From Anopheles merus (taxonomy: Eukaryota > Arthropoda > Insecta > Diptera > Culicidae): DNA of 64,000 nucleotides. The first letter of the stretch is position 1; every line of letters starts with the position of its first letter. Position numbers and translations under genes: made by a program. The DNA lies in contig NC_054085.1 of assembly GCF_017562075.2 (NCBI RefSeq), positions 35,668,039-35,732,038 of the forward strand. Direction: 5' to 3'. Below the pieces are notes generated by a model that worked only from the letters and a program-made list of their open reading frames with translations, was not told the DNA's origin and searched no databases. Below are positions 47,982 through 61,100 of this stretch, piece after piece.

Positions 47982-50930
47982 ATTACCCACCGACCAATGC
48001 TGTCGACAGTCGATCTGATTGGAAACACACGTGACCGTGGATAGGGGTCGGGCAGTTTATTTGTCACTCGCTTTAGCACAATCAAACGGCACCAAACAAC
48101 ACACACGTGCATCAAACCTTGGATGAAAACTTTCCGTAAAGGTTCCGAATTCCGGTATCTGCTTTCGTGTTTTGTAGCAGTCGAGACAAGTGCAAAAGGC
48201 AAAGCTCAACACTCCACAAGTATCTGTTACGTGCAGCCACAACCTCTTATCGCACTGACTATATGTGTGTGAGTGTGTGTAGGGCGGTACAGCGTAAGTG
48301 GGGTGGAAGCCACAACAGAGATAGAAACGGTACCGGCGATTGGTTTCCGAAGGACAGTGGGCAACAATGTTGTAGCAGAAGCAACAAACAACGCTGCGTG
48401 AACGTCTGGAGTGGTTGAATGCAAAAAAAAAATAACCAGGTCACTGCTGCTGCCGTTTACATTAAGGCGCCGGCATGGCCCAGGGGTGTCTTCAATAATA
48501 AAAACACGTCACCGAACAGGCGGAGGCCATCGCAGGAAGACACACACACACACACTTGCACACTCACTGGTAGTTCACACTAGGCAAGGTTTCGATTGTG
48601 CATTAGAGCGGGTTTTATCAGTGCCTGTGCGGAGGGAGGGCCGTGTGTTACGTACGCGGACGACACCAACGGTGATTATGGATTCAACTGTATGCGACTG
48701 GTTCCATTTTCGCTTAGTTCAACGCTTAGTAATTGTACATTAGTAGCGATGCACTCTACATACAACACAACAATCCAGTTGATCTTCCATATGGTGTCAC
48801 TTAGTTGACAGCTGTCATACTTCGGAGCACCGAGGAACAGGTGAACTGAGATGAGCAATGGTACTCTTCTTGCTCGCACTCGCTAGATTAAAGCCCGAGA
48901 GAAAAAGAACTTTGATTTCACAACGTTCTTCGATTGGTTACACGCAAGCAACCCGAACACGCACGCAGTAATGTATCTGTCACCGGGCACGCAACGTGTA
49001 CTATACCGGTTCGCGCGAACACACGAGACTCACTGCTGCTGGTGGCGGCCCCTGTGTGCGGTGATGGCGCGCGCTGCAACCGGTTGGAGACGATGATACG
49101 GCAGAATGTAGCGCAAGGCGACACCAATACACGTGCTGTGGACGGCCCGAACGGAACGAACCGAGATGGTCGGGGCCTGACCGCACCAGTCGTTTGAATT
49201 TTATTAGTGCTCCGTGTGTGCCCGCTACACCCGTAACTAAATCCAAATCCCAACCCCGTCGTGCGAGCGCGCCTGTGTGTGTGTGTGTGTACACTTAGGG
49301 AGCAACGAACCAAGCGTACACACTTTCGCAACGATAGACCAACACTAGTGAGCGCGCGATAACGCCACACAGAGCGCCGAGTTGACAGTTGGGCGCGGGA
49401 ATGTCGAGTCCGCTAATGGCGTACGGTTGCGGCAGCGGCAGGGTGCGCTTTAATTGGCTTGGTAAGCAAAAATCCGCTCAACGATCGCTCGAGCTGTGCT
49501 CGCTGATGTATCCGGCCAGCACTTGCCACACACTACGCGATGTGATAAATCGTCGCATAATGCACCATCGTCGTGTATTGGTGACGTACGCGCTCACTCA
49601 CACACATACACTCGCACCCACTCTAGAAGGGCTTCACGTTACGAGCGGTTAATTTAGTTGAAAACTTTAATAAAACACCGCTACCATCGGCTTAGGAAGT
49701 TGCTGACTATTGCAATCACAGGGCCGGGAGATTAAACACTATGCCAGGGAGGAGCTAGCAGTGCTGGGAAAAGTGCTGACGCAGCGACGATGGTCACAGC
49801 ACGACCGTAGTGGGCAAAGTAATATCGTATCACAACACTGCAACCGGCAGTTGCCTCTTATGAATGTTTTATTTACGTTTTGCAGGATCATATTATCAAA
49901 CTCTTTTCGAAATATGTCGTCGTACGGAACACACACACAGTGGCACAAACACGGGAGAAAATTGCGAACAAATCACTCTTCTGCGCAATACGCGTGCAGC
50001 CGTCAGCGAAGCTGCGATGCAAATAATAATAATTCCCGTCCGAAAAAGGCTTCCCACGTCGTTGCCGGCAAAGCGTGGACGCACACACCAACAAATGAGC
50101 GCCCGTGCGCGCGCTCGCGCAAACACGCCTAAAGCGCATCAAACTGCAGCGGAGCGGGAGAGAGCGGCGATGCAAAGTTAAAGCGATGATTGTGCAGTTC
50201 ACCCCCACCACTGTGAGGGCGCGCGATGGCGAAATTTAAAGGGGGTGCTGCGCGTGGAAACCGGTTCCGGAGGTACGCTACGCTACAAAGCTTCCCAAGC
50301 GCGATCTCATCTCTTGTTTGTGTCGGTAGTGTAGTAGTAGTAGACAAACAGCAACAACAATACAAAAACACGGCCACAAATTCGCGTTTTTTTGTGCATA
50401 TCGGCGGGATTGCGATGGCGAACAGCGCTGATGCTTTGTGCGGTACGAAGCTGCGGCACGGTGAGCCATCTCTCGTGGCAACCCACGAGGATGCCGCGTG
50501 ATCTGTGCGCAAAACAAAACAGGCGCTTACACGGCCAAGGATCCCACCGGGGGTGGTTCATGAAAGAGGAAAGGGGAAGCTTTTTCGCCGATGTTTGGAG
50601 TGTTGTGGGGGGGGGGGGGGGGAGGGTGGTTGAGTTGTTAACGTTCAAAAGCTGCATCGTTGTGGGACGCCAAGTGGTCGGACTTCGACTTGTTCACCTT
50701 GTCTGCAGACCAGAAGAGCATTCCATAAATCACTGGAGTTTTATCCACAAGGAAATGAGATGGATATTTTTATAGTAAATCACATCTTTAGCATATCAAA
50801 AGAGGACTCAGTTTAAACTCATAGAAATTAGCTAGACATCTTAGTACATCGGTGCCAATAGACTAATTGCAGGACTATGGAATGCTCCAAGGTGATGAAA
50901 GAGAGCTGTCATTGTAGACAGACAGAGCTG

Positions 50931-51188
50931 TCGCGCGACAAAAAGTAGCTCAGTTTTGCAAACAGAGCTACATACTTATCTCGCTCGACATTTCTGCTTG
51001 GTCCGAAACAATCGAATTATCCAGTTTGTTTATGAGCCAGACTTATTCAAAATTCAAACAAATAAATTTAAACACATTTGAACTCATTTTTTTTAGGTTT
51101 TTAAACAAAAAGCATGTAGATTGATTGGGCAACATGAGCTACTTTGATCTACGCGTAATGAAATTTTGAGCTACTTTTTGTCGCGCGA
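50931..51188. mobile_element. MITE-like element with 22-bp perfect inverted ends
   Basis: TCGCGCGACAAAAAGTAGCT(CA) at 50,931-50,952 is exactly reverse-complemented at 51,167-51,188, with about 214 bases between. The repeat decays outward (GAGCTG left, CGCTC right), so the true ends may lie about 15-20 bases further out. The centre is AT-rich and repeats the GAGCTAC motif at 50,967 and 51,136. No coding capacity. Confidence 0.7.
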
Positions 51189-54100
51189 GACGTTGTCGCT
51201 CTATGTTTATTTCAAAGGTTGTAGTATAAACAACCTAGCAAAAACGCATACACGTTGTAAGTGTCAAATGTCATACAAATGTCATATGCCTTTTGAGTTA
51301 CGCGGCTCATACGTTCCGATTGATTTGTTCTGGTGTTAGACATTCAATTACTTACTAATCTTTACTTAATTTCACGCGTCAAATCGGTACTAAAATTGAA
51401 CTTTGATATTGATGCATTCTAACCTCTCGTTTATTGTCAATTGATAACGCACACCACAGGGTATTTGCATCGGATGCCCTTCATACGCGCAAAAAGGACG
51501 GATACTTCCGGATGAAACAGTACAAAATAGATATCAAAATGAAGACCGTCCCTTTTGTTGTGTGCAACCTAACCAGCACCCACGGCATCGTTATAATGCG
51601 GAAATTCAGACAGACAGAGAGGGAAAGTGAGAAAGTGAGAATGTTCCTTAGCGGCGGTCGCGATAACGATCGAGCGACAGAGAATGAACGCGAGTGGGAG
51701 GGGGACGCATCCAGACGGGTCCTTGCCAAAAAAAAAAACGAAGGGCGATTTGTCGACGGCTTCGACAGAGACCCCACAAACACGGGGCCCACGACCAACT
51801 GTTGCAATTTAAATGCAGCCCGAAAAGCCCATTGTGTCTCGGTGAGCGCGCCGGTGTGTGTCCGACAGACCGCAAAACATACACAGCATATGCGCGTGTC
51901 CTTTGAACCCTTATCGCACTCGCTGTGTGCCTGTTGCATTTACCCCTTTTATTCGGTGTTCTCTATGCACACCTCACCCCACTAGCACAAAACCAAACAC
52001 ATACACAACACGAGGGAGGGGGAAAACGGGGAAAATTGCATTTGCAAATTGCAGCACCAAGCGTGCACGCGGCGAGACCTGTTGCACTCGGAAATGCCAT
52101 CATTATGGGTAGAATACACACACGCACACATACACACACAGGGAAGGAACTTTTGCTCTCGTTCATTTCTCTCGTTCTCTCCCTTTTTCTTGCGTAACGA
52201 TTGTCCCACCTCACGACTCTTCCCTTTCTAGATGGGCAGACGGATGCTCCGCCCCGAAAAATCTACCACCCCGGCCACGAGGGACATACATATTTTGATA
52301 GACGAGCGTGTATGCGTTTTTGCAACCGGCGAAACAGGTGCAACGATGCAGTTGCATCATAGGGTGCTCTAGCCAATAGAGAGAGAGAGAGTGATAGGGA
52401 GAGGCAGTGTGAATGCGGGTATGAGTAAGTGAGCGAGTGAGAAGCTACCGAGCCTCGAAGGATCATGCGCGCGAGAGTTTAATGCAGCTGCAGTTCGGGA
52501 AATCAGGGGAAAATCGTGCACTGCGCCTTGATGCACTGAGATTGTAATTGGTTTTCTCTTCCTTTCTAATGCATCGGAATGCAGCGGAACTTCATTCATA
52601 ACAAATGCATCGGCTGGTACCGGGGCTTAGCTGCCAACAGTGTAACGGAATGCGAGGATAGAAAACCAGTAACGGTTGGCGTTACGATTTAAGGATGTTT
52701 AGTAGCAGCTGTTGCTTATTGAAAACTGGTACTGCGGGACTTACATTTTATCCCACAACAGTTCAACTAGACATCACAATGGAATGTGAGAAGAGCATCA
52801 TCAATGTGGCACATCAACAATAGACGCAATCACCAAGGCGAAAACGCCGCTAATTGTCCAAAAATGGAATGTTTCCTAGCCTAATCAACCACCATTACCC
52901 GGCCCGCTCCAAATACTTTAAATTGCAAAATGTAATAAATCGTTTTCCGAAACGACTGCCCGCTTAGGGTTAGGGATGCTGCCCGGTTGCCCTGCTTTCA
53001 GCTCTCCTCTCTTGCTCTGTCGCTTTTTGGGCAAGGGCCGGTTTTCATTTGCGAATCTGCTGCCCTGCTCTTGAACCCATTGCCCAGCCGAGGCCAAAGA
53101 GCTCCAGACACGCACATTTGGGCGCCCGGTTTACTGCTTCGTACGCAAACCCCGACACTCATTTTTCGGCTCGCTTGCGTCCTTCCTTTCCTTTCCACCA
53201 CATCCCCACCCCCCCCCGAGCAGCAACGGACCCCATCGTCATCAATGGGCTCACGCGAATTTTGGCAATTAATAAGAAATTGCTCGTCAACGAACCCCAG
53301 GCCCAATTGGACAGACACGACACGACCGCGAGAGGAGGGCGCACACACTGGTCGGAATCGCCGGTAGGCAACTACCGCTTCCTTTTGCGTTAATCTTGCA
53401 CATGGGCAGGAAAGCGCAAACGAAACGAAACGTTGCAGTGGGAATGTAGGGCGCGCGCGCGCGCACGCCGGCCACCGGGAAGATCGAAAGAAGCTCGCGA
53501 GAGCTCTCGGTTCAATGTAGGGCGAAAACAATTTCGGGAAGCCAAATTATGGAGATCCAGCCAAGCAAAGGCAACACATACACACACATATACACACACA
53601 AAAAAAAAACACACACACACAATTGTGCAATTGGTGGAAGATTGCTGCTGCCGCCGGACGAGCGCACCGGAGTACGCCAAGCATGGTAACGAAATAAAGG
53701 AAGGAAATGAACACAAACAGGAAGCCGGCAGGAAATGAAAGAGAAAAAGCAACATGCTCTGCTCTGGGAAGAATGGAACGCAGAGAGCGAGACAGAGCAA
53801 GAGAGGGAATGGAAAAGAATGAAAAGAGAGAATAAGGCAGAACACAGGAAAACAGATACGTAAAGCAGCAAACATGAAAAGGAAAACGAACGTGCAGAGT
53901 CGGTAGTGCGAGAAGAACGCTTAGAATTAGTGAAGAAAACAGGATAAAGCAACTAGAAAACAGAGGAACGGAGGAGGGTGGCCAGCTAACGCAAGGCGCA
54001 TAATATAATAATAAGAAAAGACAAACGCATACACACATGTACAAAAACAACCTAGGGCACATACATGGTTAACATGAAACAAGGAAAATGGAGCGACATC

Positions 54101-55113
54101 AGAATATGCCGCCCTGCGCGCTTTGCTTCTTACCCCTGTGCCCCCGTTTGACAAGCGGCCAGGCAACAACAATAACAACAACAACAAATGGCATAACCAC
54201 CGATTCCCTCCCCTTTGGCTCACTCCTTCTCACTTTAGGCAGGGGAAGCAATATAACACACACACACACACAGGAATAACAAAAAAACACAAGAAAAGCA
54301 AAACCCCCTTTTTTCTAACATCCTATCATTCCCGCGTCACAATGCGCGCTTGTAGAACATTTGTATGAATAATAATCGAAAAAATGAGCCCCGGAACCCT
54401 TTTGGCTCCCTCTTTGGCGCGTTCGCGTCGACGAAGCAAGTGTGGTGGGGCAAGGGTAAGGAGGGGGAAGCGGGTCAAGGTGAGAGGTGGTACAAATGAA
54501 ATAAAACAGGCCGCAATCAGGAAGGCCAGCAGAGAGCTGGAAGAAAAAAATGGAAGAAAAGCGATGGCTAACTACGGATCGCAAGGATATTAAGAAAACG
54601 ATAGCACACTTTTGGGTTTGAAGGAAAATAGGAATAGAATGTGAAACCGAACCTAGCGTGGACAGTGGATGAAAGGAGCAGAAGACTGGCAAAAGTTATA
54701 TAAAGCGAATGGAAAATAGAATAGGAAGAGATAGGAAAGAAAGAAATAGAGAGCAGGAGAGTTTAATGAGGATCCTTTTGCAAAAGGTGGATACAGATAA
54801 GATAAGATTATCATAAAGCAACTAATTCATTGATTTGAATTGACATTTCAACAACACGTGCTAGTTATAAGATCAATATTCTCTTAATTCCTCTGTCATG
54901 TTCTTTACTACTGTACCTTTGTTCATATTTTATGCTTTCTTTTGTTTTTTTGAGTAGGAATTTTATATTTTCAACAATACTTCTATGTTTTTGGTATCGA
55001 TTTATGCATCTTTACTTACAGTATTAACGCTACATGCAATAGCGAGTGTGGAAGATAGATTGGCTTCCTGTTGCTTGTTGCTTACTAGCTAATGAATAAA
55101 AAGCTCCCAATTG

Positions 55114-55140
55114 CTTACCTGTAACGAAAAAAACAACAAC
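55114..55140 (-). promoter_or_regulatory. Candidate recursive splice site (ratchet point) 2
   Basis: The minus strand reads TTGTTTTTTTCGTTACAG then GTAAGCAAT, with the junction between 55,119 and 55,118. The 12 bases CAGGTAAGCAAT are identical to those at the 47,528 site. If Imp transcription starts further upstream, this would be a ratchet point in its 5' intron. Confidence 0.45.
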
Positions 55141-58100
55141 AAAATATAAACCACATTAGTTTACTAGTGCAACAAATCAGTATGATAACTTCTGAGGAAA
55201 AAATATAGCCCATACATCATCCCATACACATGCACGGCTCCAACTATTGGAAAACCTCCCGAAGCGGACTGCAGGAACCGTTGGAAAAGATTAACGATTT
55301 GTCCGGAAATCGAATCAGCATTTAATGTAACACAAGCAAAGCCGCGAAAACGGTGATTTTCCGTACACCCCTTCACACCGAGCTTTTCCCTTTTTTGACG
55401 CAACTGTTTTTCACAGTCGCCGAAACTGTTTTCGCAGCCGCTAGCTAAGGTTAATGAACCATTTTTTTGCCGTTGTTTCGTTGTTGAGAGAGGTTTTCGC
55501 TCCGTTTGCTAGATTTGTAGCTGGGAGCATCTGCTAGTCTCGCAGCAAAAGTCGACCACCCCACATAGCAATATATCGCACATCATCTTTTAGTAGTAGC
55601 CGCGTGTGCTGCGGGATTTGAACCTGCGATGAAGCAAACGCACAAAGTTGCAGACATTTTTGAAGAAACAGTATTTAGCTGCCCATTTTGGAAGGAATAA
55701 GAAAAAAACCCTGCGGCGCGAACGATAATAAAGCGAACCACCCGGAACGGAAGGCGAAAGTCCCGTTTTCCTCCGCCAACGGTACGGTTCATGAATTATA
55801 CCGAAAAGTTTCAACCACTAATAAAACACCACCCCTCCTATCCCTCCGTCACCTATTAAACTTACCAAAATGGTTGGCAGAGTGCGGGGCAATAAACAAT
55901 TATGCAATGACTCAATTCATTGCCGGTGAATGAGTTTTACACTTCTGAGTTTCGGAGTGTGTTTCTTCTTGAGCGCTTGTTGTTTTCTTCTTCTTCTCTA
56001 CACCAGCCCAGATGGGGAGCGCCGAGAGGGAGCAACCTTCCATTAATTGGGATCGGACAATCGAACCATATCGAACCATCGGTGAGGCGCGGAGACTAAA
56101 ACAGCAAGATTGCCCACCAAAAAGGTACGATCAATTAGTGGAAGTTGAATTAGATAAACCTAAACAACGAGGAACAACAAACAAGCATGAAACCTTTCTT
56201 TGCAAGTACGGGGTAGACGATTCTCAGCAAACGAGCAAACGAGTGCATATTAATTAGCAGCATTTGAGCAATCGCAGGAACAATAAAGTAGCAGTAGTTC
56301 TGTTCAGTATTGTGTTAAAGTGGTCTCCATTACCTAACACATCACACTCCAGCAGCTCTGCTTTCATTCCCATCCGAAATGGCAAAGAGAAGCGCGAAAC
56401 AAATACGCGATTTATCACACTTTCCTCCATCAAAACCTTTCGTAACAATCCGATTCTGCGGAAAGGTCATCACGAATTTACTACAATAGACAACGGCAAA
56501 GGGTGAAACGAGCACTTCGCCTTGCCGGGGGTTCGGTTCGGGCTTTTTTCCCCGCTAATCGTGCATCACCCTTTTTGCCCGATTTTGCTGGAGTGCATTT
56601 CGCTCGGTGACCCCGTGTTTTCCCGCTGTGCAACAGCACCTGACGAAAGCAACAAATTGCAGCGAAACGAAAGGAGGGATTTTAGGGGTTCGGGGCTAGG
56701 AAGGTAGGTTTAGCGCAACACGGAGTAGAATTTTGCTGGCATTGTGTGACCATTCCCATCTTTAATGCACCCATGTAGTTGGTTTGGCAAATGAATGCAT
56801 TTCCCTTCTGCCTAGGCCTGATCAGCCTCCAATCTCATTAGCTTCTCGTTAGCCACGATTAAAGGAGGTCGTGAGATGGCAGTAGCATCACGATTGCAGC
56901 AACTTTGCCTAACGAAGTGGCTAACGATTAGTCGACAACAAAGCGCGGTGCATTCTATTGGATGAGTTAAAATTCTTCTTGAAAAAATTGAATGTCAAAA
57001 TACCCGGCTTTGGTATCATCTTATTGGTATCTAATACCCTGATATTCAACTCCAAATGAGTTGAAGTTATTCTTAAATTTCCATGTTCAAATGGAAGCCT
57101 TTGGTATCTTCTTGCAAACTCTTTTGTAATACCTGTAGAATAACAAAAGAGACTACCATTGCTAACTGAAATATCTAATGTTTGCTTTGAATCCCGAAAC
57201 AACTACTCCAATATCCCGCAATATGATCTTCTAAATTAATTCCAAAATGTTCCAAAAGATTTCACAAATATATCGTCTCTAACTACGAAACTAACGACCA
57301 ACGATCACTATCAACCAAGATCCGGATAATTGCTCATTCCTATTCGGGTTTTAGGTTCTTCCTTTCGAGCAGCATCTTTCGTCCTTTGTACATTACGTTC
57401 TTCATTCATTTCCAAAAATACAACCACCACTCGGCAAAGTCGTTAAAGGATCAATGCGTCCAATGCGTCGTGTTAGCTGTCGGTTCGTGACTTCCCTTGT
57501 TCGCTCTCGGTTGCGCCCTCTCCTTCTCATGCAATATTGTCAAGGATCGCTTCACTTCCTTCAGGTCTTTCAGGTACCATTAGCACCAGCCTACTGTACT
57601 GTGTTCGGATTAAAAATCGATCCCTCATCGATTATGTGCGATTCCTTTTCCCTCGTGTGAGTGTTCATACGTGCTTCTGGCACAATTACTGCCGGATGTC
57701 CGTTTCAATACCCGCTGGGTAGCCGTACCATGCTGTGTGTTTTTCTGTGCGCCCGGTTTGAAAACGCAGCCGCACACATGGTCGATTTGCTCGATTCCTA
57801 AGCTACCGATTCGCACGGGATAATGGCTTTCCAATCCACCACAGTTTGGCGAGGAGTGGCGCTGCTCCTATGGCTTGACTTTTTGAATTGCTTTTCAATC
57901 GGGAAAGATTATCTCGCCTCAACCGTGCCATACCCGGGAATCCAGTCATGCCTCTTCTTTGCAAATAGAAGATATTAAAATTCGTTCCTTCCTGTATCTA
58001 ATCCCTGGTTCGGCTTGACCAAGCTCTGATCTCCCGCCTACCGGAACAATGAACCTCGCTTCGCACGCGGTCTCTCTCTCGCCTGGTTCTACTGATCTCT

Positions 58101-61100
58101 TTTACATATTTCCCTCCACACGGCGGATAACGAACAAATTTGTACAACAAACTGTCTTCCGACCGGTCAACGTTTCGGTGCTGTATGTCTGTGTGTGTGT
58201 GTGTCTCCGTATGATAATCGGGAGGAACAGGAAATCGTTTCGCTGGCACGGTTCCGGGAGAAGGAAGGGAGCTGCGATATCCTAAGAAGCTGATCATCCT
58301 TTCACATGCGTTCGCCAAAGAGCAACGGAAAGCCACGGCCGGAAAGAAGAAGCCTATTCGAACCTAGACAACTAGAAGGACGGCAGGACACGACAAGACG
58401 CGCATCAAACAACCAAGGTACAAAAAAAACGAAATCCGCACACACATACACGAGAAAGATCACTCGCCCGTTCCGATCCACTGCCAAAATTTGATGAGAA
58501 TCTGTCCAATTTCCATCACGTTCGTGTCGCCCCGCATCCTCTTCACCCCGCGCTTTGCTGCCACCCCTCCTCAGTCATCGGTCGATCGTTCTAGGCCCGC
58601 GCTCTCACAACTGGCCCCCTGTGAAACCTATACTGCGCGCGCTGGCAGCAAACCCCTTTGCTGCCTTTTTCCTTCCCTGTACGCTTGCGCAAGTGTGTGC
58701 GTTTGCGCAGAACGGATATCTGTGCGCGCATACACAAGCCTACCACCGAGCCGCACCGCACCAGTTTGGCAGAGCAGCCCGTGCAGATTTTCGGCAGCTA
58801 AGGATTTGCAAACCCCGAGCACAAACCGTTGCAGTGAGAAAGGGAGAGAGCAAGATGCCCGAAATTTGGCTGCCGAAAAAGGCTTGGCTTTCCCCCTTTG
58901 CGTTGCGGAAGCGGATCTCTTCGGTGGGGCCGGCGGGTGCGAAGGGAACGGGTTGGACGGCACGGAGCAGGGCCACCGAAACGAGGATATCTGTTTCCTG
59001 GAGCATTGGCGCGAGGGTTCGGTCAAACGCTGGGCTGAAGATCTCGAAGGGCAGGTTCAGCAGGGGGGGGGGGGGGGGGGGAAGGGATGGGAATAGGTAA
59101 GTTGGCCCTTTGCGATCCTGCACAACGAGCGATGATTGACACTTGAAGCATAATTCGTTTCCCTTTCTTTACAATAGCGAAACTAGCTACCCTTTCTCTC
59201 TATCTCTTTGTTTTCTTTGCTTTTTTCGCAATTTCATTTTGTTTTCTTGGTTCCATGTTTTTCTTTTCTTTACAGATTCTGGTTTTTTAGAACCTTAGCC
59301 TAAAAATTAGAATTTTATAGTGTTATGAACTGTGTTGTTCTATGAAGAACTCTATGCATTAGATGGTCAAGTCATAAGAGCAGCAGCGTTTGAAGTAATT
59401 GGTCATTAACATAATGAGTAGTTTTTTTTAACAAACAAATGTCAAGAATAATACGTAGCTAATTTAAGTATTGATTTAAATATACAAGGAACAAAGAAAT
59501 CACCTTGTTCAACATAAACGAATTGAGTTGAGATGAGGAGTATAAGTATCCAAAATATCTTGGCTTTTCGTAAATTGTGTTGCTAAATAAATTAGTTTAC
59601 AATAGAACCCTTAAACTCTTGTTTCTAAATGCGAACTCTTTAAAACATGGCTATAAACGTTTATAAGTTGTCAAAACATGTGGAAGAAATGTCAAAATCT
59701 AGTAGGCCATATTAGTATGTGAAATGGCATTGAACAAATGAATATTTTGTATTTCCAAAGCTCAGAATTTTGACATACTTGCAAAATGTAAGATACCTAT
59801 GATACTGCTGTCCATCCAAAGGCGTCCAAAATTCCATTATCTTCTTTGCTATAGTCACACACAACTAGCACCTGCACCGTAGTCACTATAAATCGTGTAC
59901 TAAATCCAACTACTAGCAACGTAAGCGAACTATTCTTTACTGAATCGTAAACTCTTCTCCGCTTAATCTATATCTCGCTTGGCCCCGGTCAAACCCGTAT
60001 ACACACACATACACATTTCCAGTAATAAAATCCGTTTGTATATCGTCGGCAATCGTCAGACAGCGCATCGTCCATCTTCTAGAAGCACGATTGCAACTGT
60101 ACCATGCTCCGATGAACCTGATGCAGTGGAAGCGCAAAAATTAAACGCACATGCAAATTCTTTCGCAGCAAACCGAGCCACACACCGAGCCGCGCGCACG
60201 CCGTTCTCATCCCGCCGTGCAGTGGAGAGTTGGAATTTAAAAGCCCAACGCAAATCACAACATATTTCGTACCACCGGGAACCGAGGGCGCAACGGGGCA
60301 AGCGAAGGGCGAAAAAACATAATCCAATCTTCGCGTTGACCCTTACCGGCTGCACTGCAACAACTGCATTGGTGTGCAAAACGTGGCACGAGTCCGATGG
60401 AAAGGCGATGTGAGAGGGGGGATGAGAAGAAGGCATAACGATGGATCGTTGCAGCTCTCCGTTTGCCAATTTTCCCGAGAAAACGGGAAAAAGTGCACCG
60501 TCGTGCGCACGGGAGGGAATGTCGCAAGCTGACTCGTGGCGTAACGATATACTGTCCCAGTGAGCTCCACTTACATAATACACACACACACGTGTACCTC
60601 CCCCGGAGCGTCCTGGGCCGTCCCGTAGTGACGGATGGATCATATTTTTATGCTACCGACAGCACCATCGTTGCAACGTGCATTTTGCAGCTCATAGAAG
60701 CGATGGGCTACGTTCGGAAGAATGTGCTGCAATTGCACTTTCTCGATGAAGCACAATCTGTTGCATTTGCTGGGCGCTTGAAAGAAGGAAGGTGTTCAAA
60801 AGGGTGGATTTTTTTTTAAAAACTATCGTGTAAAAAGGTGTCCGTTAGAGAATGAATGTTGAAAGTCTGTTGAAGGTCAGCCACGATCGAGAATGTTGAC
60901 CGATGGGCTAATTATTGGCCGAACGTTACAATTAAAGAGTAGGAGCAGTTTTTGGGGTATATCTCTTTTCCGATAGAGCCACCTTTAATTCAATGCTCAA
61001 TGCGTCCCTGGGAACGAAACAAACTCGCGCCCGATGCGTCCCTGGGAGAGCGGATTCATCGGAAACTTTAAATCTTAAGACAGAAACGCGGCCCCAACTT

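Noticed and set aside
55595..55665. Minus-strand tRNA-like T arm (GGTTCAAATCCC)
   Set aside because: The B-box is present but the T stem has a mismatch and no D arm, anticodon arm or matching acceptor stem can be drawn upstream, so no tRNA is called.
58491..59100. Two overlapping plus-strand open frames of about 180-200 codons
   Set aside because: Both are open in the same GC-rich stretch in different frames, run into a poly-G tract and show no motif.
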